Notes: generated by a model from the sequence alone, not told the origin. Numbered from the stretch's first letter, positions 35,143 to 44,821 are shown. The stretch: 64,000 nucleotides of DNA from an uncultured Roseateles sp. (GCF_945956965.1 NZ_CAMFJS010000008.1:1-64000); one strand, 5' to 3'. Program-made: numbers and translations.

Positions 35143-36063
35143 ATGACCCAACTCAAGCTTCAAGGCATCATTCCTCCTGTCGCCACGCCCTATACCAGCG
35201 ACTTTCAAATCGACAAACCCAGCCTGCGCAAAGTCATCCGCCATCTGCTTGATGGTGGCGTGCATGGCCTGTTCATGCTGGGCTCGACCAGCGAGTGTGT
35301 GTTCCTGAACCCACAGCAGCGTGGCGACGTGTTGGAAGTGGCGATGGAAGAGGCGGGCGGCAAGGTGCCCGTGGTTGCCGGCGTGATGGACGCCACCACC
35401 GACCACGTCATCGGCCATGCCCGCCAAGCCCAGTCGCTGGGCGTCAACGGCCTGGTGGTGACCGCGCCTTACTACACCCGCACCAGCCAAGCTGAGATCG
35501 TCGATCACTTCGCCTACATCAAGGAGGCGATTGACCTGCCCGTCATTGCCTACGACATCCCCGTCTGCGTGCATGTAAAGCTGGCTCGTGAAACGGTGCG
35601 AGAGTTGTCTTCGCGCGGCCTGGCCTGTGCCCTCAAGGACAGCAGCGGTGACGATGGCAATATGCGCATGGTGATGCTGGACCATGCGGCCGAGCCCGAG
35701 TTTGCAGTGCTCACCGGGTCCGAGATCGTGGCCGACTACGCCTTGCTTGGTGGTGCCCATGGTTGCGTGCCGGGATTGGGTAACGTTGATCCTGCGGGCT
35801 ATGTTCGCCTTTACGAGGCCGCCAAGCGGGGCGACTGGCTGGCCGCGAGGCGCGAGCAAGAGCGCTTGATCGCGCTGTTTCAGATCGTCTTCCAGGGCCT
35901 GCCTCACACCAGCATGGGCGCATCCGGCGTGGGCGGATTCAAAACCGCGATGCAGCTGATGGGCTTGATCGAAGAGCGCAAGATGGGGCGTCCCAACCGA
36001 TTATTGCCGGATGCCGGCGTTGCCAAGGTGCGCGAGATTCTCGCGGCCAGCGGGCTGCTCTGA
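35143..36063 (+). CDS. DapA-family aldolase, probable N-acetylneuraminate lyase
   Basis: A 306-residue class I aldolase of the DHDPS/NAL family. It shows GIIPPVATPY at the N-terminus, GSTSECVFL at 47-55 in place of the GSTGE motif, Tyr137 in IAYDIP and the Schiff-base lysine Lys165 in ALKDSSGD. It should split N-acetylneuraminate into ManNAc and pyruvate, given the surrounding transporter, mutarotases and epimerase. The family also includes DHDPS and keto-deoxy-sugar aldolases, and the YDIP and GSTSE variants differ from classical NanA, so the exact substrate is inferred. Confidence 0.85.
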   Translation: MTQLKLQGIIPPVATPYTSDFQIDKPSLRKVIRHLLDGGVHGLFMLGSTSECVFLNPQQRGDVLEVAMEEAGGKVPVVAGVMDATTDHVIGHARQAQSLGVNGLVVTAPYYTRTSQAEIVDHFAYIKEAIDLPVIAYDIPVCVHVKLARETVRELSSRGLACALKDSSGDDGNMRMVMLDHAAEPEFAVLTGSEIVADYALLGGAHGCVPGLGNVDPAGYVRLYEAAKRGDWLAARREQERLIALFQIVFQGLPHTSMGASGVGGFKTAMQLMGLIEERKMGRPNRLLPDAGVAKVREILAASGLL

Positions 36064-36082
36064 GCGGCGGACGGGCAGCGAT

Positions 36083-37093
36083 ATGGCGGATGCTGATGTG
36101 ATCCTCGAGGTGCAGGGCCTGAGCACCTCGTTCAAGACGCCGGGCGGCGTCGTCAAAGCGGTCAAGGATCTGAGCTTCTCGATCCGGCGCGGTGAGACCC
36201 TGGCCATCGTCGGTGAATCGGGCTGCGGCAAGTCGGTGACTTCCTTCTCGCTGATGCGCCTGCTGGCCAGCCACGCCCATATCGAGGGCGAGGCCTGGCT
36301 GACCGGGCGTGATGGCCGGCGCATGGATTTGCTGTCGCTGCCCAGCGCCGAGATGGAGCGGGTGCGTGGCCTGCATCTGAGCATGATCTTTCAGGAGCCC
36401 ATGACCTCCTTGAATCCCTTGCTGAAGGTGGGCGATCAAATCGCCGAGGCGATGGCCGCGCACGGTGTGTGCACGGGCCGAGCGGCTGCCCAGCGCGCGG
36501 TGGAACTGCTGGCGTTGGTGGGCATATCGGCGCCCGAAGAGCGCGCGCAGCAATACCCGCATCAGATGTCGGGTGGCATGCGGCAGCGCGTAATGATTGC
36601 CATCGCGCTGGCCTGCAAGCCCTCGGTCTTGATCGCTGACGAGCCGACCACGGCCCTGGATGTCACCATCCAGGCGCAGATCCTGCGGCTGATTCGTCGC
36701 CTGCAGCGGGAGGTGGGCATGGGCGTGCTGTTCATCACTCACGATATGGGCGTGGTCTCCCAGATCGCCGACCGAGTGGCGGTGATGTATGGCGGCCAAT
36801 TGGTTGAAATGGCGGACAAACGCACGCTCTTCAAGCAGCCTCGCCACCCCTACACCCGTGGCTTGCTCGCGGCCGTGCCCGACCCCAAGAAGCCGGGCCG
36901 GCTTTACGGTATTCCAGGTCAGGTCGAAACCGTTTTTGGCGAGCCCGTGGGTTGCCGCTTCGCCAATCGCTGCGACCATGCGGTGGACCGCTGCCGGAGT
37001 GAGCGGCCCTCACTCAGCGCTTTTCCCGACGCCCAACTGGTGCGTTGTCACTTCGCCAACCAGATTGCAGACCAGATGGAATGCCCAGCATGA
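36083..37093 (+). CDS. ABC transporter ATPase, DppD-type
   Basis: A 336-residue ATPase with Walker A GESGCGKS (near residue 51), the signature [16 protein letters not shown], Walker [15 protein letters not shown], and the C-terminal oligopeptide-transporter domain with a cysteine cluster ([15 protein letters not shown], then RCHF) that in DppD proteins binds an Fe-S cluster. The ATG at 36083 lies 20 bases after the lyase stop. Its stop overlaps the next ATPase start as ATGA. Confidence 0.94.
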   Translation: MADADVILEVQGLSTSFKTPGGVVKAVKDLSFSIRRGETLAIVGESGCGKSVTSFSLMRLLASHAHIEGEAWLTGRDGRRMDLLSLPSAEMERVRGLHLSMIFQEPMTSLNPLLKVGDQIAEAMAAHGVCTGRAAAQRAVELLALVGISAPEERAQQYPHQMSGGMRQRVMIAIALACKPSVLIADEPTTALDVTIQAQILRLIRRLQREVGMGVLFITHDMGVVSQIADRVAVMYGGQLVEMADKRTLFKQPRHPYTRGLLAAVPDPKKPGRLYGIPGQVETVFGEPVGCRFANRCDHAVDRCRSERPSLSAFPDAQLVRCHFANQIADQMECPA

Positions 37094-38142
37094 AAGACCA
37101 AGCCATCCTCGGCTTCGAGCATATCGGTGTTGAATTCGCCATGCGCAGTGGCTTGTTCAGCAAGCCCAAGGCCTTGCGGGCGCTTCAAGACGTGAGCTTC
37201 TCCTTGCAACGCGGCGAGGTACTGGGCATTGTGGGCGAGTCCGGCAGCGGCAAATCGACCCTGGCCAAGCTGGCCATGCGCTTGCTGAACCCCAGCAGTG
37301 GCGCCATCCGCTACCAGGGCAAACCTCTGAACGAGTACCGGGGCGAGGCCATGAAGCGCCTGCGTGCGGAAGTGCAGATGGTGTTCCAAGACCCCAATGC
37401 CAGCCTCAACCCGCGCCTGAGCATCGAGCAAAGTCTGCGCGAGCCTTTTGTCCTGCACCAGCGCGGCAGCGCGGCGGAGCAGGGGTCGGAGATCCTGCGT
37501 TTGCTCGGCGTGGTGGGCCTGCCTGTCAGCGTCCTGCACCGTTACCCCCATGAGTTGTCTGGCGGGCAGAAGCAGCGTGTTGTCATTGCTCGCGCCTTGG
37601 CGCTCAAACCCAAGGTGCTGATTGCCGATGAGGCCGTGGCTGCGCTGGATGCGTCGGTGAAGGCGCAGATCATCAACTTGCTGCTGGACCTCCGGCAGCA
37701 GCTCGATCTGTCCATCATCTTCATCTCTCACGACCTGCCCATGGTCGAGGCGATGTGCGACCGCGTGCTGGTGCTCTACCTGGGCAGGCTGATGGAACAA
37801 GCGCCACGCGAGGCTATCGCCTGCGGCGGGCGACACCCCTACACCCAAGCACTTTGGAAGAGCTCACCGATCATCGATGTTGATGCTCAATTCGACGATG
37901 AAGAGCCGCTGGCGGGGGAAATCCCCAGCCCGCTCAACCCGCCCAGCGGTTGTGTGTTTCACACCCGCTGCCCGCGCGCAATACCCTTGTGCAAGACCCA
38001 GATTCCGCCCGTCACGCAACTGGCGGGGCAGCACGCCCTGGCCTGCCATCTTGTTGAGGCGGCGGAGGACTGCACAGCTGCCATTGCCGCTACTGCCGCC
38101 ATCCCAGTCACTTCTGGCAACTCCCCTCTGAGCCCCGCATGA
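37090..38142 (+). CDS. ABC transporter ATPase, DppF-type
   Basis: A 350-residue ATPase. Walker A GESGSGKST, signature ELSGGQKQRVVIARALAL and Walker B VLIADEAVAALDASV are intact; the C-terminal oligopeptide domain has the GCVFHTRCPRAIPLC cysteine motif. The last 30 residues are an Ala/Thr-rich tail. The ATG at 37090 overlaps the DppD-type stop by 4 bases; an upstream ATG at 37081 is also in frame. The stop overlaps the epimerase start by 4 bases. Confidence 0.94.
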   Translation: MKDQAILGFEHIGVEFAMRSGLFSKPKALRALQDVSFSLQRGEVLGIVGESGSGKSTLAKLAMRLLNPSSGAIRYQGKPLNEYRGEAMKRLRAEVQMVFQDPNASLNPRLSIEQSLREPFVLHQRGSAAEQGSEILRLLGVVGLPVSVLHRYPHELSGGQKQRVVIARALALKPKVLIADEAVAALDASVKAQIINLLLDLRQQLDLSIIFISHDLPMVEAMCDRVLVLYLGRLMEQAPREAIACGGRHPYTQALWKSSPIIDVDAQFDDEEPLAGEIPSPLNPPSGCVFHTRCPRAIPLCKTQIPPVTQLAGQHALACHLVEAAEDCTAAIAATAAIPVTSGNSPLSPA

Positions 38143-39344
38143 TTCCGAACGCCCCCAACTTCCACCAGCGTCAGCCCATCCTCGACCATGTGCGTCACAC
38201 GCTGAACTTCTACCAGCCGCGCGCCATCGACCCGGACGGCGGCTTCTTCCACTTTCTGAAAGATGACGGCAGCGTCTTTGATCGGCACACCCGTCATCTG
38301 GTCAGCAGCACCCGCTATGTCTTCGTGTGGGCCATGGCGGCCCGCCATTTCCCTGATACGCCGGAGTATCTGGACAACGCACGCCGCGCCGTCGAGTTCT
38401 TGCGTCATGTTCACCGCAACCCGGCGACCGGCGGCTACGCCTGGCAGCTGCATTGGGAAAACGGCCAAGCCAAGGTGCTGGACGCCAGCAACCACTGCTA
38501 CGGCCTAGCATTTGTTCTGCTGGCTTATGCCCATGCCTTGCTTGCAGGCATCAGCGAGGCGCGCGCTTGGTTGGATGAGACCTTCGAGCTGATGGAGCAG
38601 CATTTCTGGCAAGCCGAGTATGGGCTTTACGCCGATGAAGCCAGCGCCGATTGGCAGCTGCTGCCCTACCGGGGACAGAACGCCAATATGCATGCCACTG
38701 AGGCTTGCCTGGCCGCCTTCGAGGCCACTGGCGAACAGCGCTTCCTGGATCGTGCCGAGTTGGTGGCCACTGGCATCGTCCAGCGCCAAGCCTCGCTCAC
38801 CGATGGCTTGATGATTTGGGAGCACTACAAAAGCGATTGGAGCGTCGACTGGGACTACAACCGCAATGACATGAGCAATATCTTCCGGCCCTGGGGCTAC
38901 CAGCCCGGCCACTTTACCGAGTGGGCCAAGCTGCTGCTGATCCTGGAGCGGCATCGTCCGCTGCCTTGGCTCTTGCCCAAGGCCGAGGCCTTGTTTGAGC
39001 GGGCCTTCAAGCATGCCTGGGACGATGAATTCGGCGGCCTTTACTACGGCTTCGGCCCCGACTTCACGATTTGCGATGAGCGCAAATACCACTGGGTGCA
39101 ATGCGAAAGCATGGCCACGGCGGCCGTGCTCGGCGCCCGCACGGGCAAGGCGGTTTACTGGGACTGGTACGACAAGCTTTGGGCCTACAGCTGGCAGCAT
39201 TGGGTCGATCATCAGCACGGCGCCTGGTTCCGCTTGCTGAGCCGGGACAATCGCAACACCACCGATGAAAAGAGCCCCGCCGGCAAGGTGGACTATCACA
39301 CCACCGGTGCCTGCTACGAAATCCTGGCTACCCTCAAGGACTGA
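38139..39344 (+). CDS. N-acylglucosamine 2-epimerase (AGE/RnBP family)
   Basis: A 401-residue (alpha/alpha)6-barrel epimerase. It shows RHTRHLVSSTRYVFVWAMAAR, an NANMHATEACLAAFEAT block and KVDYHTTGACYEI near the C-terminus, with histidines in the expected active-site positions. In a sialate pathway this enzyme turns ManNAc into GlcNAc before phosphorylation, the route known from Bacteroides, rather than the E. coli NanK-NanE order. Members of the family may also act on mannose or cellobiose; context favours ManNAc. Confidence 0.88.
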   Translation: MIPNAPNFHQRQPILDHVRHTLNFYQPRAIDPDGGFFHFLKDDGSVFDRHTRHLVSSTRYVFVWAMAARHFPDTPEYLDNARRAVEFLRHVHRNPATGGYAWQLHWENGQAKVLDASNHCYGLAFVLLAYAHALLAGISEARAWLDETFELMEQHFWQAEYGLYADEASADWQLLPYRGQNANMHATEACLAAFEATGEQRFLDRAELVATGIVQRQASLTDGLMIWEHYKSDWSVDWDYNRNDMSNIFRPWGYQPGHFTEWAKLLLILERHRPLPWLLPKAEALFERAFKHAWDDEFGGLYYGFGPDFTICDERKYHWVQCESMATAAVLGARTGKAVYWDWYDKLWAYSWQHWVDHQHGAWFRLLSRDNRNTTDEKSPAGKVDYHTTGACYEILATLKD

Positions 39345-39345
39345 T

Positions 39346-40293
39346 ATGCCCGAACGCTTTCCTCAATTCCTCGCCATCGGGGAGGCGCTGACCGATTTGA
39401 TTCGGGTCGAGGGCGAACACTGGTTGGCCAAAACCGGCGGTTCGACCTGGAATGTGGCCCGCGCTGCCGCCGCGCTCGGCCTGCCCAGCGCTTTTGCCGG
39501 CGCCATCAGCCAATGCCATTTTGGCGATGCCTTGTGGCAGGCCAGCCAGGCGGCCGAGCTCGACCTGCGCTTTTTGCAGCGCCATGATCGCGCGCCCCTG
39601 CTGGCCGTGGTGCCGCAAAGCGCGCCGCCCAGCTACTTCTTCATCGGTGAGAACAGCGCCGACCTGCACTTCGACCCGCAGGCCTTGCCCACGGGCTGGC
39701 AGGCCGGCTGCCAATGGGCGCACTTCGGCGGCATCAGTCTGGCGCGTGAACCGCTGGCGCAGCGCTTGATCGCTTTGGCCGAGCAATTGCATGCGGCCAA
39801 GATTCCCCTCAGCTATGACCCCAACTTTCGCAATCTGATGGGGCCGGGCTATTTGGCGACCTTCGAGCGCATGTGCCGCCTCGCCACCGTCATCAAGCTC
39901 TCCGACGAAGACCTGGCTGGCCTACTTCCCGGTTTGCCGCCCGAGCAGGCCCTGGCTCGGGCTCGGGCCTGGAATCCCTCCGCATGGTGGCTCTACACCT
40001 TGGGTTCAAAAGGTGCGGAGCTATTGACGCCGTGGGGCTGCTGGCGCGCTGTACCGCCGCCTATTAAGGTCGTAGACACAGTGGGTGCGGGTGACGCGAG
40101 CATTGCTGGCCTGGTCGCCAGCCTGCTGCGCCAGCCTGCAGACTCACCACCTGGCCATTTGGCCTATGCCGTTGCGACTGGCACGGCCGCTTGCGCGCAA
40201 GCAGGGGCAACGCCGCCGGCACTCGCTGCGGTGCTGAAGCTGAAATCTCAGGTTTCCATTTCGGAAATCATTTCGCCGACTGTTGTGGGTTGA
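39346..40293 (+). CDS. PfkB-family sugar kinase
   Basis: A 315-residue ribokinase-like kinase. The N-terminal FLAIGEALTDLIRVEGEHW, the KTGGSTWNVARAAAAL substrate motif and the C-terminal VVDTVGAGDASIAGLVASLL ATP/anion-hole motif with the catalytic Asp are intact. The ATG at 39346 lies directly after the epimerase stop. Sialate loci normally use ROK-family kinases (NanK or GlcNAc kinase); a PfkB enzyme as the last gene of this operon is therefore the likely ManNAc or GlcNAc kinase. Its closest sequence look-alikes are fructokinases, so that role is inferred. Confidence 0.88.
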   Translation: MPERFPQFLAIGEALTDLIRVEGEHWLAKTGGSTWNVARAAAALGLPSAFAGAISQCHFGDALWQASQAAELDLRFLQRHDRAPLLAVVPQSAPPSYFFIGENSADLHFDPQALPTGWQAGCQWAHFGGISLAREPLAQRLIALAEQLHAAKIPLSYDPNFRNLMGPGYLATFERMCRLATVIKLSDEDLAGLLPGLPPEQALARARAWNPSAWWLYTLGSKGAELLTPWGCWRAVPPPIKVVDTVGAGDASIAGLVASLLRQPADSPPGHLAYAVATGTAACAQAGATPPALAAVLKLKSQVSISEIISPTVVG

Positions 40294-40509
40294 GTCTTGC
40301 GAACGTGAAGGCAAGCAAGCACCGCAGTCCTTGATGCGGTCCGGCGGGCTCTGCTCTCAAGGGTCCAATCCCGAGGGCATTGGCGCAGCTCCTGCTACCC
40401 GCCTTCGCAAACCTGACCGGCACCCACCGAGCAAACAAGTTTGTTCAGGCAAGGCGGAAAACTGCGGCCCAGGGTCAGTTCGATGCCATCGCCAACACTC
40501 CACCAAGAG
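40294..40509. other. Intergenic, no gene seen
   Basis: Open frames here are short and have no recognisable product. No clear terminator was found after the kinase gene. Confidence 0.4.
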
Positions 40510-40737
40510 TCAATACGAGTTGGCGCACCCAGTTTGCGCCGATCGACCAAATGCCAACCGCGGCAAATACTCGTTGGGGTGTTTGGGAAGGACGCGAACT
40601 TCTGAAGTGCCGGGCACCCGCTCGGCATGTGCGTCGCGACGCAGTGCTTCGGCTTCTGTGAGCCGGAAACTAGTCTGCACGCGCTCATGGCTACCCGGCT
40701 TGTGTAGCTTCCAAATCCAAAATTCCACAGACTTCAT
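40510..40737 (-). CDS. Small conserved hypothetical protein
   Basis: A 75-residue protein beginning MKSVEFWIWKLHKP. The layout of an aromatic first strand, a TSFRLTEAEALRRDAHAERV helix and VPGTSEVRVLP resembles small hypothetical proteins seen widely in Burkholderiales; I know no function for them. The ATG at 40737 has an AGGAG site 7 bases upstream. A LexA half-site (TATACAG on the plus strand near 40776-40782) lies about 45 bases upstream, which is suggestive only. It is the second minus-strand small gene after the LexA-type box at 41272. Confidence 0.6.
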   Translation of the reverse strand: MKSVEFWIWKLHKPGSHERVQTSFRLTEAEALRRDAHAERVPGTSEVRVLPKHPNEYLPRLAFGRSAQTGCANSY

Positions 40738-40965
40738 GGATGAACTCCTGTCGACTGCTCCGTGCCTACAAAAACATATACAGGGGCAGTCGCGGGTTTT
40801 GTTGAGGGCCCAGGTCGCCATAGGAGCATAAAACTAGGCATCAAGGCGATGGCGAGGATGCAAATCCCCAAGGAAAGCGGTGTGATCGATGCGATTCGGC
40901 GAATTCGCAGCGTGGCCTCAATTGACTATTTGGCGACATCTCCAGGGCCATCGCCACCTCAAGCT

Positions 40966-41229
40966 TTACGCAGCCATTCTTGGGTCGAATTGTTCGATGT
41001 TTTCAGTGGCAGCTTCAAGTCGTTGCTGCGCAGCGCGCTCGGCCAATACGCTGCGCTCGTACAAGGGCCTGAGCATCGGGTCCGATTTGATCGCCCGCAT
41101 AGCAGCGCGTATCGCAAAGGCGAATTGCGGTCGTAGGTGAGCAAAGGCTCGCAGTTGCGGACCATGACGCTCTGGCAAGACTTTCCACCACGCGACGATG
41201 CTGTTCGGATCGTTCAGATTCAAGATCAC
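40966..41229 (-). CDS. Small conserved hypothetical protein behind a LexA-type box
   Basis: An 87-residue protein containing ILNLNDPNSIVAWWKVLPER and LRPQFAFAIRAAMRAI, mostly helical, with no known domain that I can name. A GTG at 41229 has a perfect AGGAGG 6 bases upstream and is the preferred start; an in-frame ATG at 41247 would add six residues but lacks a ribosome-binding site. A LexA-type box at 41272-41287 sits over the expected promoter, so SOS control is likely. A DNA-damage role is plausible but unproven. Confidence 0.65.
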   Translation of the reverse strand: MILNLNDPNSIVAWWKVLPERHGPQLRAFAHLRPQFAFAIRAAMRAIKSDPMLRPLYERSVLAERAAQQRLEAATENIEQFDPRMAA

Positions 41230-41271
41230 GGCAGGCCTCCTGGACATTTTTGCTGGGGTACAGGTACTGTA

Positions 41272-41287
41272 CTGTATAAATAAACAG
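41272..41287 (-). promoter_or_regulatory. LexA (SOS) box
   Basis: CTGTATAAATAAACAG matches the CTGT-N8-ACAG LexA operator exactly and has an AT-only centre. It lies about 45 bases upstream of the minus-strand gene starting at 41229, overlapping the region where its promoter must be. Confidence 0.75.
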
Positions 41288-41555
41288 TATGCACATCAGC
41301 TACCAATGACGGCCTCTGAAAGCGCAATTGAGAACCCGGCCGGCCTGACCGGAAGGGAGAAGCATCAGCTTAAGTGAAGGTCTAGGTTGAGTGGCGCGCC
41401 ATTGACCTATTGAACAGGTGACGACTCGTTTGCCCGCACACCCCAGGGCAGACTTTTCCAAAGGCATGGCCTGATCCAAGTCACCTCGCACTCATTCCCC
41501 GCTTCGAGCGGCCGGCTGTTGCCTCCGCCTAACGCAAAAGTTTGAGGCCAGAAGC

Positions 41556-44324
41556 CTACTCTCGCGATGCGGGCATTGGCGCAACGATTAGCCGATCGCG
41601 CCCGCCACGCTTGGCTGAATAAAGAGCCGCATCGGCGGCCTCGATGAGGCGCTGAGGCTGATCGCCATGCTGGGGGAAATAGGCTAAACCGAGAGAAGCA
41701 CTCAGTGGCCCGAGCGGTCGCCCGCCATGTAAAAGCTGGAGCCGGCGTACGGCTTCCAGTAGCTCTTCAGCGCGGTGCACAGCGAGGTCTGCAGGCATGT
41801 CCACCAGCAGCACAACAAACTCCTCGCCACCAAAGCGGCAGACCACATCGCTCGCTCGCACCTGTGAGACCAGCGCCGAGGCCACTTGCTGCAGGACCAG
41901 GTCGCCGGCGTCATGGCCATGTTGGTCATTGAACTGTTTGAAATGATCAATGTCGATCAGTGCCAGTGCATGGGGCAGTTGGCCGCGCCTGGCCCGGGCT
42001 AGCTCACGGCGCAGCGCTTCATCGAGGAAGCGGCGGTTGTAAAGGCCGGTCAGCGGGTCTCGGATGGACTGCAGTCGCAGCGTCTCGCGCAGTCGGATAT
42101 TGGCCAAGGCGAGGCCGGTCTGCTCGGCCAGGGCCACGGCCAAGCGTTGGCGCATATCGGCCTGTTCGGCCCCCAAGGCCGGGCCACGGTGCAGCACCAG
42201 TAGCAGGCCGAAGGTATCGCCCTGGGCCATCAGCGGTAAACAAGCGCTGGCGTGCCCTGGTGCGCGGAGGTGGAGATGCGGGCAGCACAAGGCAGCGCCT
42301 TCACCATCGCCGCGCATCACATGCGGCCGGCCGCGGCGAAGCGCCCAGCATTCATTGCTACCAAAGCTTGCATCGGCCTCGGCCGGCTCGCCCCAGCTCA
42401 TTTGCTCTTCCAGCAACTCACTAGCTGATGTGAGCAGGTAGAGCGCGCCACTGCTCTGCGGGAACAGGCGTGGGCCATAGCGGCCTAGGCAGTCGTAGGC
42501 CTCGCGCGGTGTCTCGCAGGCCTGCAAAAAGCTGGACAACTCACTGAGCTGGCTAACCTCACGATAGGTCTGGCCAACGGCGGCCAGGCTGTGCTCCAGC
42601 TTTTCATTGGCCGCCCGCAATGCCGCTTCGGCCTGCTTGCGAGCGGTAATGTCGTGCAGCACCCAGAGCGTGCCCTGAGAAGGATCGGTGACGTCCATCA
42701 ACTTGCCATGGCTGCTGACGTCGATCAGCCGGCCGTCTTTGGTTTTCAGCTTGGCCTCGCCCATCCAGACCTCGCCGCGGTTGAGGGTCTCATAGGCATG
42801 TCGGCCAAAAGCCTCGAAGTCTTCATCCGTCGGAAAGATCACGCGGGTCGGAAGCCCCGTCAATTCCCCGGGGCCATAACCCAACATTTGCTCGGTGCAG
42901 CGGTTGCAGCGCAATGTCTGACGATCACGCACTAAGTGGATGCCGGCATTGGTATTGTCAAAAATGGCCTGCAGCTCAGTCAGGGCCTGTTCAAGTGCTC
43001 GCTCGCCCTCTTTGCGGGATGTGATGTCCTCGGTGATGAAGATGCTGCCTTTGCTGCTGTCCTCAGGGTCGATCGCCTTGGCCAACATGCGGCACCAGAA
43101 CAGCTCGCCCGTGCGCCTTTTCATTTGCAATTCGACATCAAGTCGCCCGCCCTGGCCTAAGAGTGGCACGGCCTGGCGGCTCAAGGTTTCGAAAGCAGCT
43201 TGGTCGGGATAGACGACGACGGTGGGTTGGCCAACGAGGTCATGAGCAGCCCAGCCGAACATCTCCCCAAATCGCTCATTGCAGTGCAAAAAGGTTCGGT
43301 CGCGGGTGAACGTGATGCCCAAAGAGGCGTTGTCCAAGATGGCCTGGTATTCGAGCAATAACTGCTGGCGAGCGGCTTCAGCATCATGGCGCTCGGTGAT
43401 GTCGATGGCGACCCAGATCGTGCCCTTGCTCAGGTCATGCGGGTCGATGGCCTTGCCATGGCTGCTGCACCAAATCTTCTGTCCATCCTTACGCACTGCG
43501 ACGGTGTCGCCGTTAAAGTCATTGCCGGCCATCAGCGCTTCGCGGGTGGCTCGCCCGTACTCGACCCAAGCCGCGTCCGATTCAAAGTAGACCCTGGTCG
43601 ATTGGCCGATCAACTCCCCCGGGTCGTAGCCCAACATATCCTCCACCCGCCGGTTGCAGCGAGCGATGCGCCGCTCGGCATCCACCACCAGAATGGCCAC
43701 AGTGGCGGTGTCGAAGATTGCACGTTGCTCCATCAGGGTGCGCTCTAGCTCCACGGTGCGCTGCTCGACAAGGGCCTCCAGCCGGAGCTGGTAACGCTGC
43801 AATTCGTCGTCCTTGCACTGGCGCTCAATCGCGATGGCGGCCAACTGCGTGGCGCCGGCCATCAGCTCTAGCTCCTCGTCATTGGGTGTACGGCTTTCTT
43901 TGTAGTACATCGCGAAGCTGCCAAGCACGCGATTCGCGGTTGACATGATGGGTGTCGACCAGCAGGCGCGAAAGCCTTCGCCAGAGATCAGGCCGTGGTA
44001 ATCAGCCCAACGCGGATCGTTCAGAATGTCGCTGGCGATCACCGTTTCCTTGCGACTCATCGCGCTGCCGCAAGAGCCCAAATCAGGCCCGATAGGGTAG
44101 CCATTCAAAGCCTGCAAATAACCAGGTGGCAGGCGCGGGCCAACGCCGGGGCGCACGTGTACGCCGTCCTCGTCCAGCAATAGCACCGAGCAGTAAAGCC
44201 CCTCCGATTGGGCCTCAATCAGCAAGGCCAGGCGCTCCAGGGTCTCCATCAGCGGAGCCCCACGCGCCATCATCTCAAGCAGCTTGCTTTGTCCGGCATA
44301 GAAGTTCATCGGCGACATGGCCAC
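41556..44324 (-). CDS. Soluble GAF-PAS-PAS-PAS-GAF-GGDEF diguanylate cyclase
   Basis: A 922-residue cytoplasmic sensor with no transmembrane segment. A GAF domain covers about 10-170 (with GPDLGSCGSAMSRKETVIAS). Three PAS domains follow at about 200-330, 330-455 and 455-580, each ending in a PAC-like motif (TIWVAIDITERHDAEAA, SIFITEDITSRKEGERA, TLWVLHDITARKQAEAA). A second GAF covers about 605-745. The GGDEF domain has DPLTGLYNRRFLDEALRREL, LIDIDHFKQFNDQHGHDAGD and the active variant GGEEF. The three PAS modules look like internal duplications. It should make c-di-GMP in response to unknown ligands. Confidence 0.9.
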   Translation of the reverse strand: MAMSPMNFYAGQSKLLEMMARGAPLMETLERLALLIEAQSEGLYCSVLLLDEDGVHVRPGVGPRLPPGYLQALNGYPIGPDLGSCGSAMSRKETVIASDILNDPRWADYHGLISGEGFRACWSTPIMSTANRVLGSFAMYYKESRTPNDEELELMAGATQLAAIAIERQCKDDELQRYQLRLEALVEQRTVELERTLMEQRAIFDTATVAILVVDAERRIARCNRRVEDMLGYDPGELIGQSTRVYFESDAAWVEYGRATREALMAGNDFNGDTVAVRKDGQKIWCSSHGKAIDPHDLSKGTIWVAIDITERHDAEAARQQLLLEYQAILDNASLGITFTRDRTFLHCNERFGEMFGWAAHDLVGQPTVVVYPDQAAFETLSRQAVPLLGQGGRLDVELQMKRRTGELFWCRMLAKAIDPEDSSKGSIFITEDITSRKEGERALEQALTELQAIFDNTNAGIHLVRDRQTLRCNRCTEQMLGYGPGELTGLPTRVIFPTDEDFEAFGRHAYETLNRGEVWMGEAKLKTKDGRLIDVSSHGKLMDVTDPSQGTLWVLHDITARKQAEAALRAANEKLEHSLAAVGQTYREVSQLSELSSFLQACETPREAYDCLGRYGPRLFPQSSGALYLLTSASELLEEQMSWGEPAEADASFGSNECWALRRGRPHVMRGDGEGAALCCPHLHLRAPGHASACLPLMAQGDTFGLLLVLHRGPALGAEQADMRQRLAVALAEQTGLALANIRLRETLRLQSIRDPLTGLYNRRFLDEALRRELARARRGQLPHALALIDIDHFKQFNDQHGHDAGDLVLQQVASALVSQVRASDVVCRFGGEEFVVLLVDMPADLAVHRAEELLEAVRRLQLLHGGRPLGPLSASLGLAYFPQHGDQPQRLIEAADAALYSAKRGGRDRLIVAPMPASRE

Positions 44325-44821
44325 CCCTTCCGCTTCGCCTTCCGTTGGCGCGACATGTTAGGGGCCGAGCCCATCGAGGGCAAGCGGATATCGGACAACA
44401 GCGTCAGCCAAGATGCCACGCCCATTGGAATTGAGCCGATGTCTGCGATGGGCGCGCCTCGTTTCTACCAAGCTCAGACAGCCTTGGGGAAGCTTCGTGC
44501 CCTTCTCTGACATTCGATGCAGCAGACCGGGCGGCAACTGACGACCCACTTTGGCAGTGCTCAGGCCTGAACTCGACGCCCTGGACCAAACCTTCGGCGC
44601 GCACGCGAAACTGGCCCCATCCTCAATTGCGCGAAGGAAGGCACCCATAGACCCTTGGGAAATCAGCTACCAGGGCACATGAGTCACCTGGCGCCTCGCA
44701 GCGTGGGCGTGCGCTTCGGCGGTTTGAATTGAGGTGAGCGCAACAGGCGCCCTGACAAATCGGGATTCCTTTCGTCTAGCCAAAGACGAACCCACTGTCA
44801 TCCCCGGAATAGGACCTCTTC
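44325..44821. other. Intergenic, no gene seen
   Basis: A 96-codon minus-strand frame (44358-44648) is open but its product has no recognisable motif or ribosome-binding site. The region probably holds the promoter of the diguanylate cyclase gene. Confidence 0.4.

Noticed and set aside
44358-44648. 96-codon minus-strand frame upstream of the PAS/GAF cyclase
   Set aside because: Product has no recognisable motif; likely chance in GC-rich non-coding DNA.
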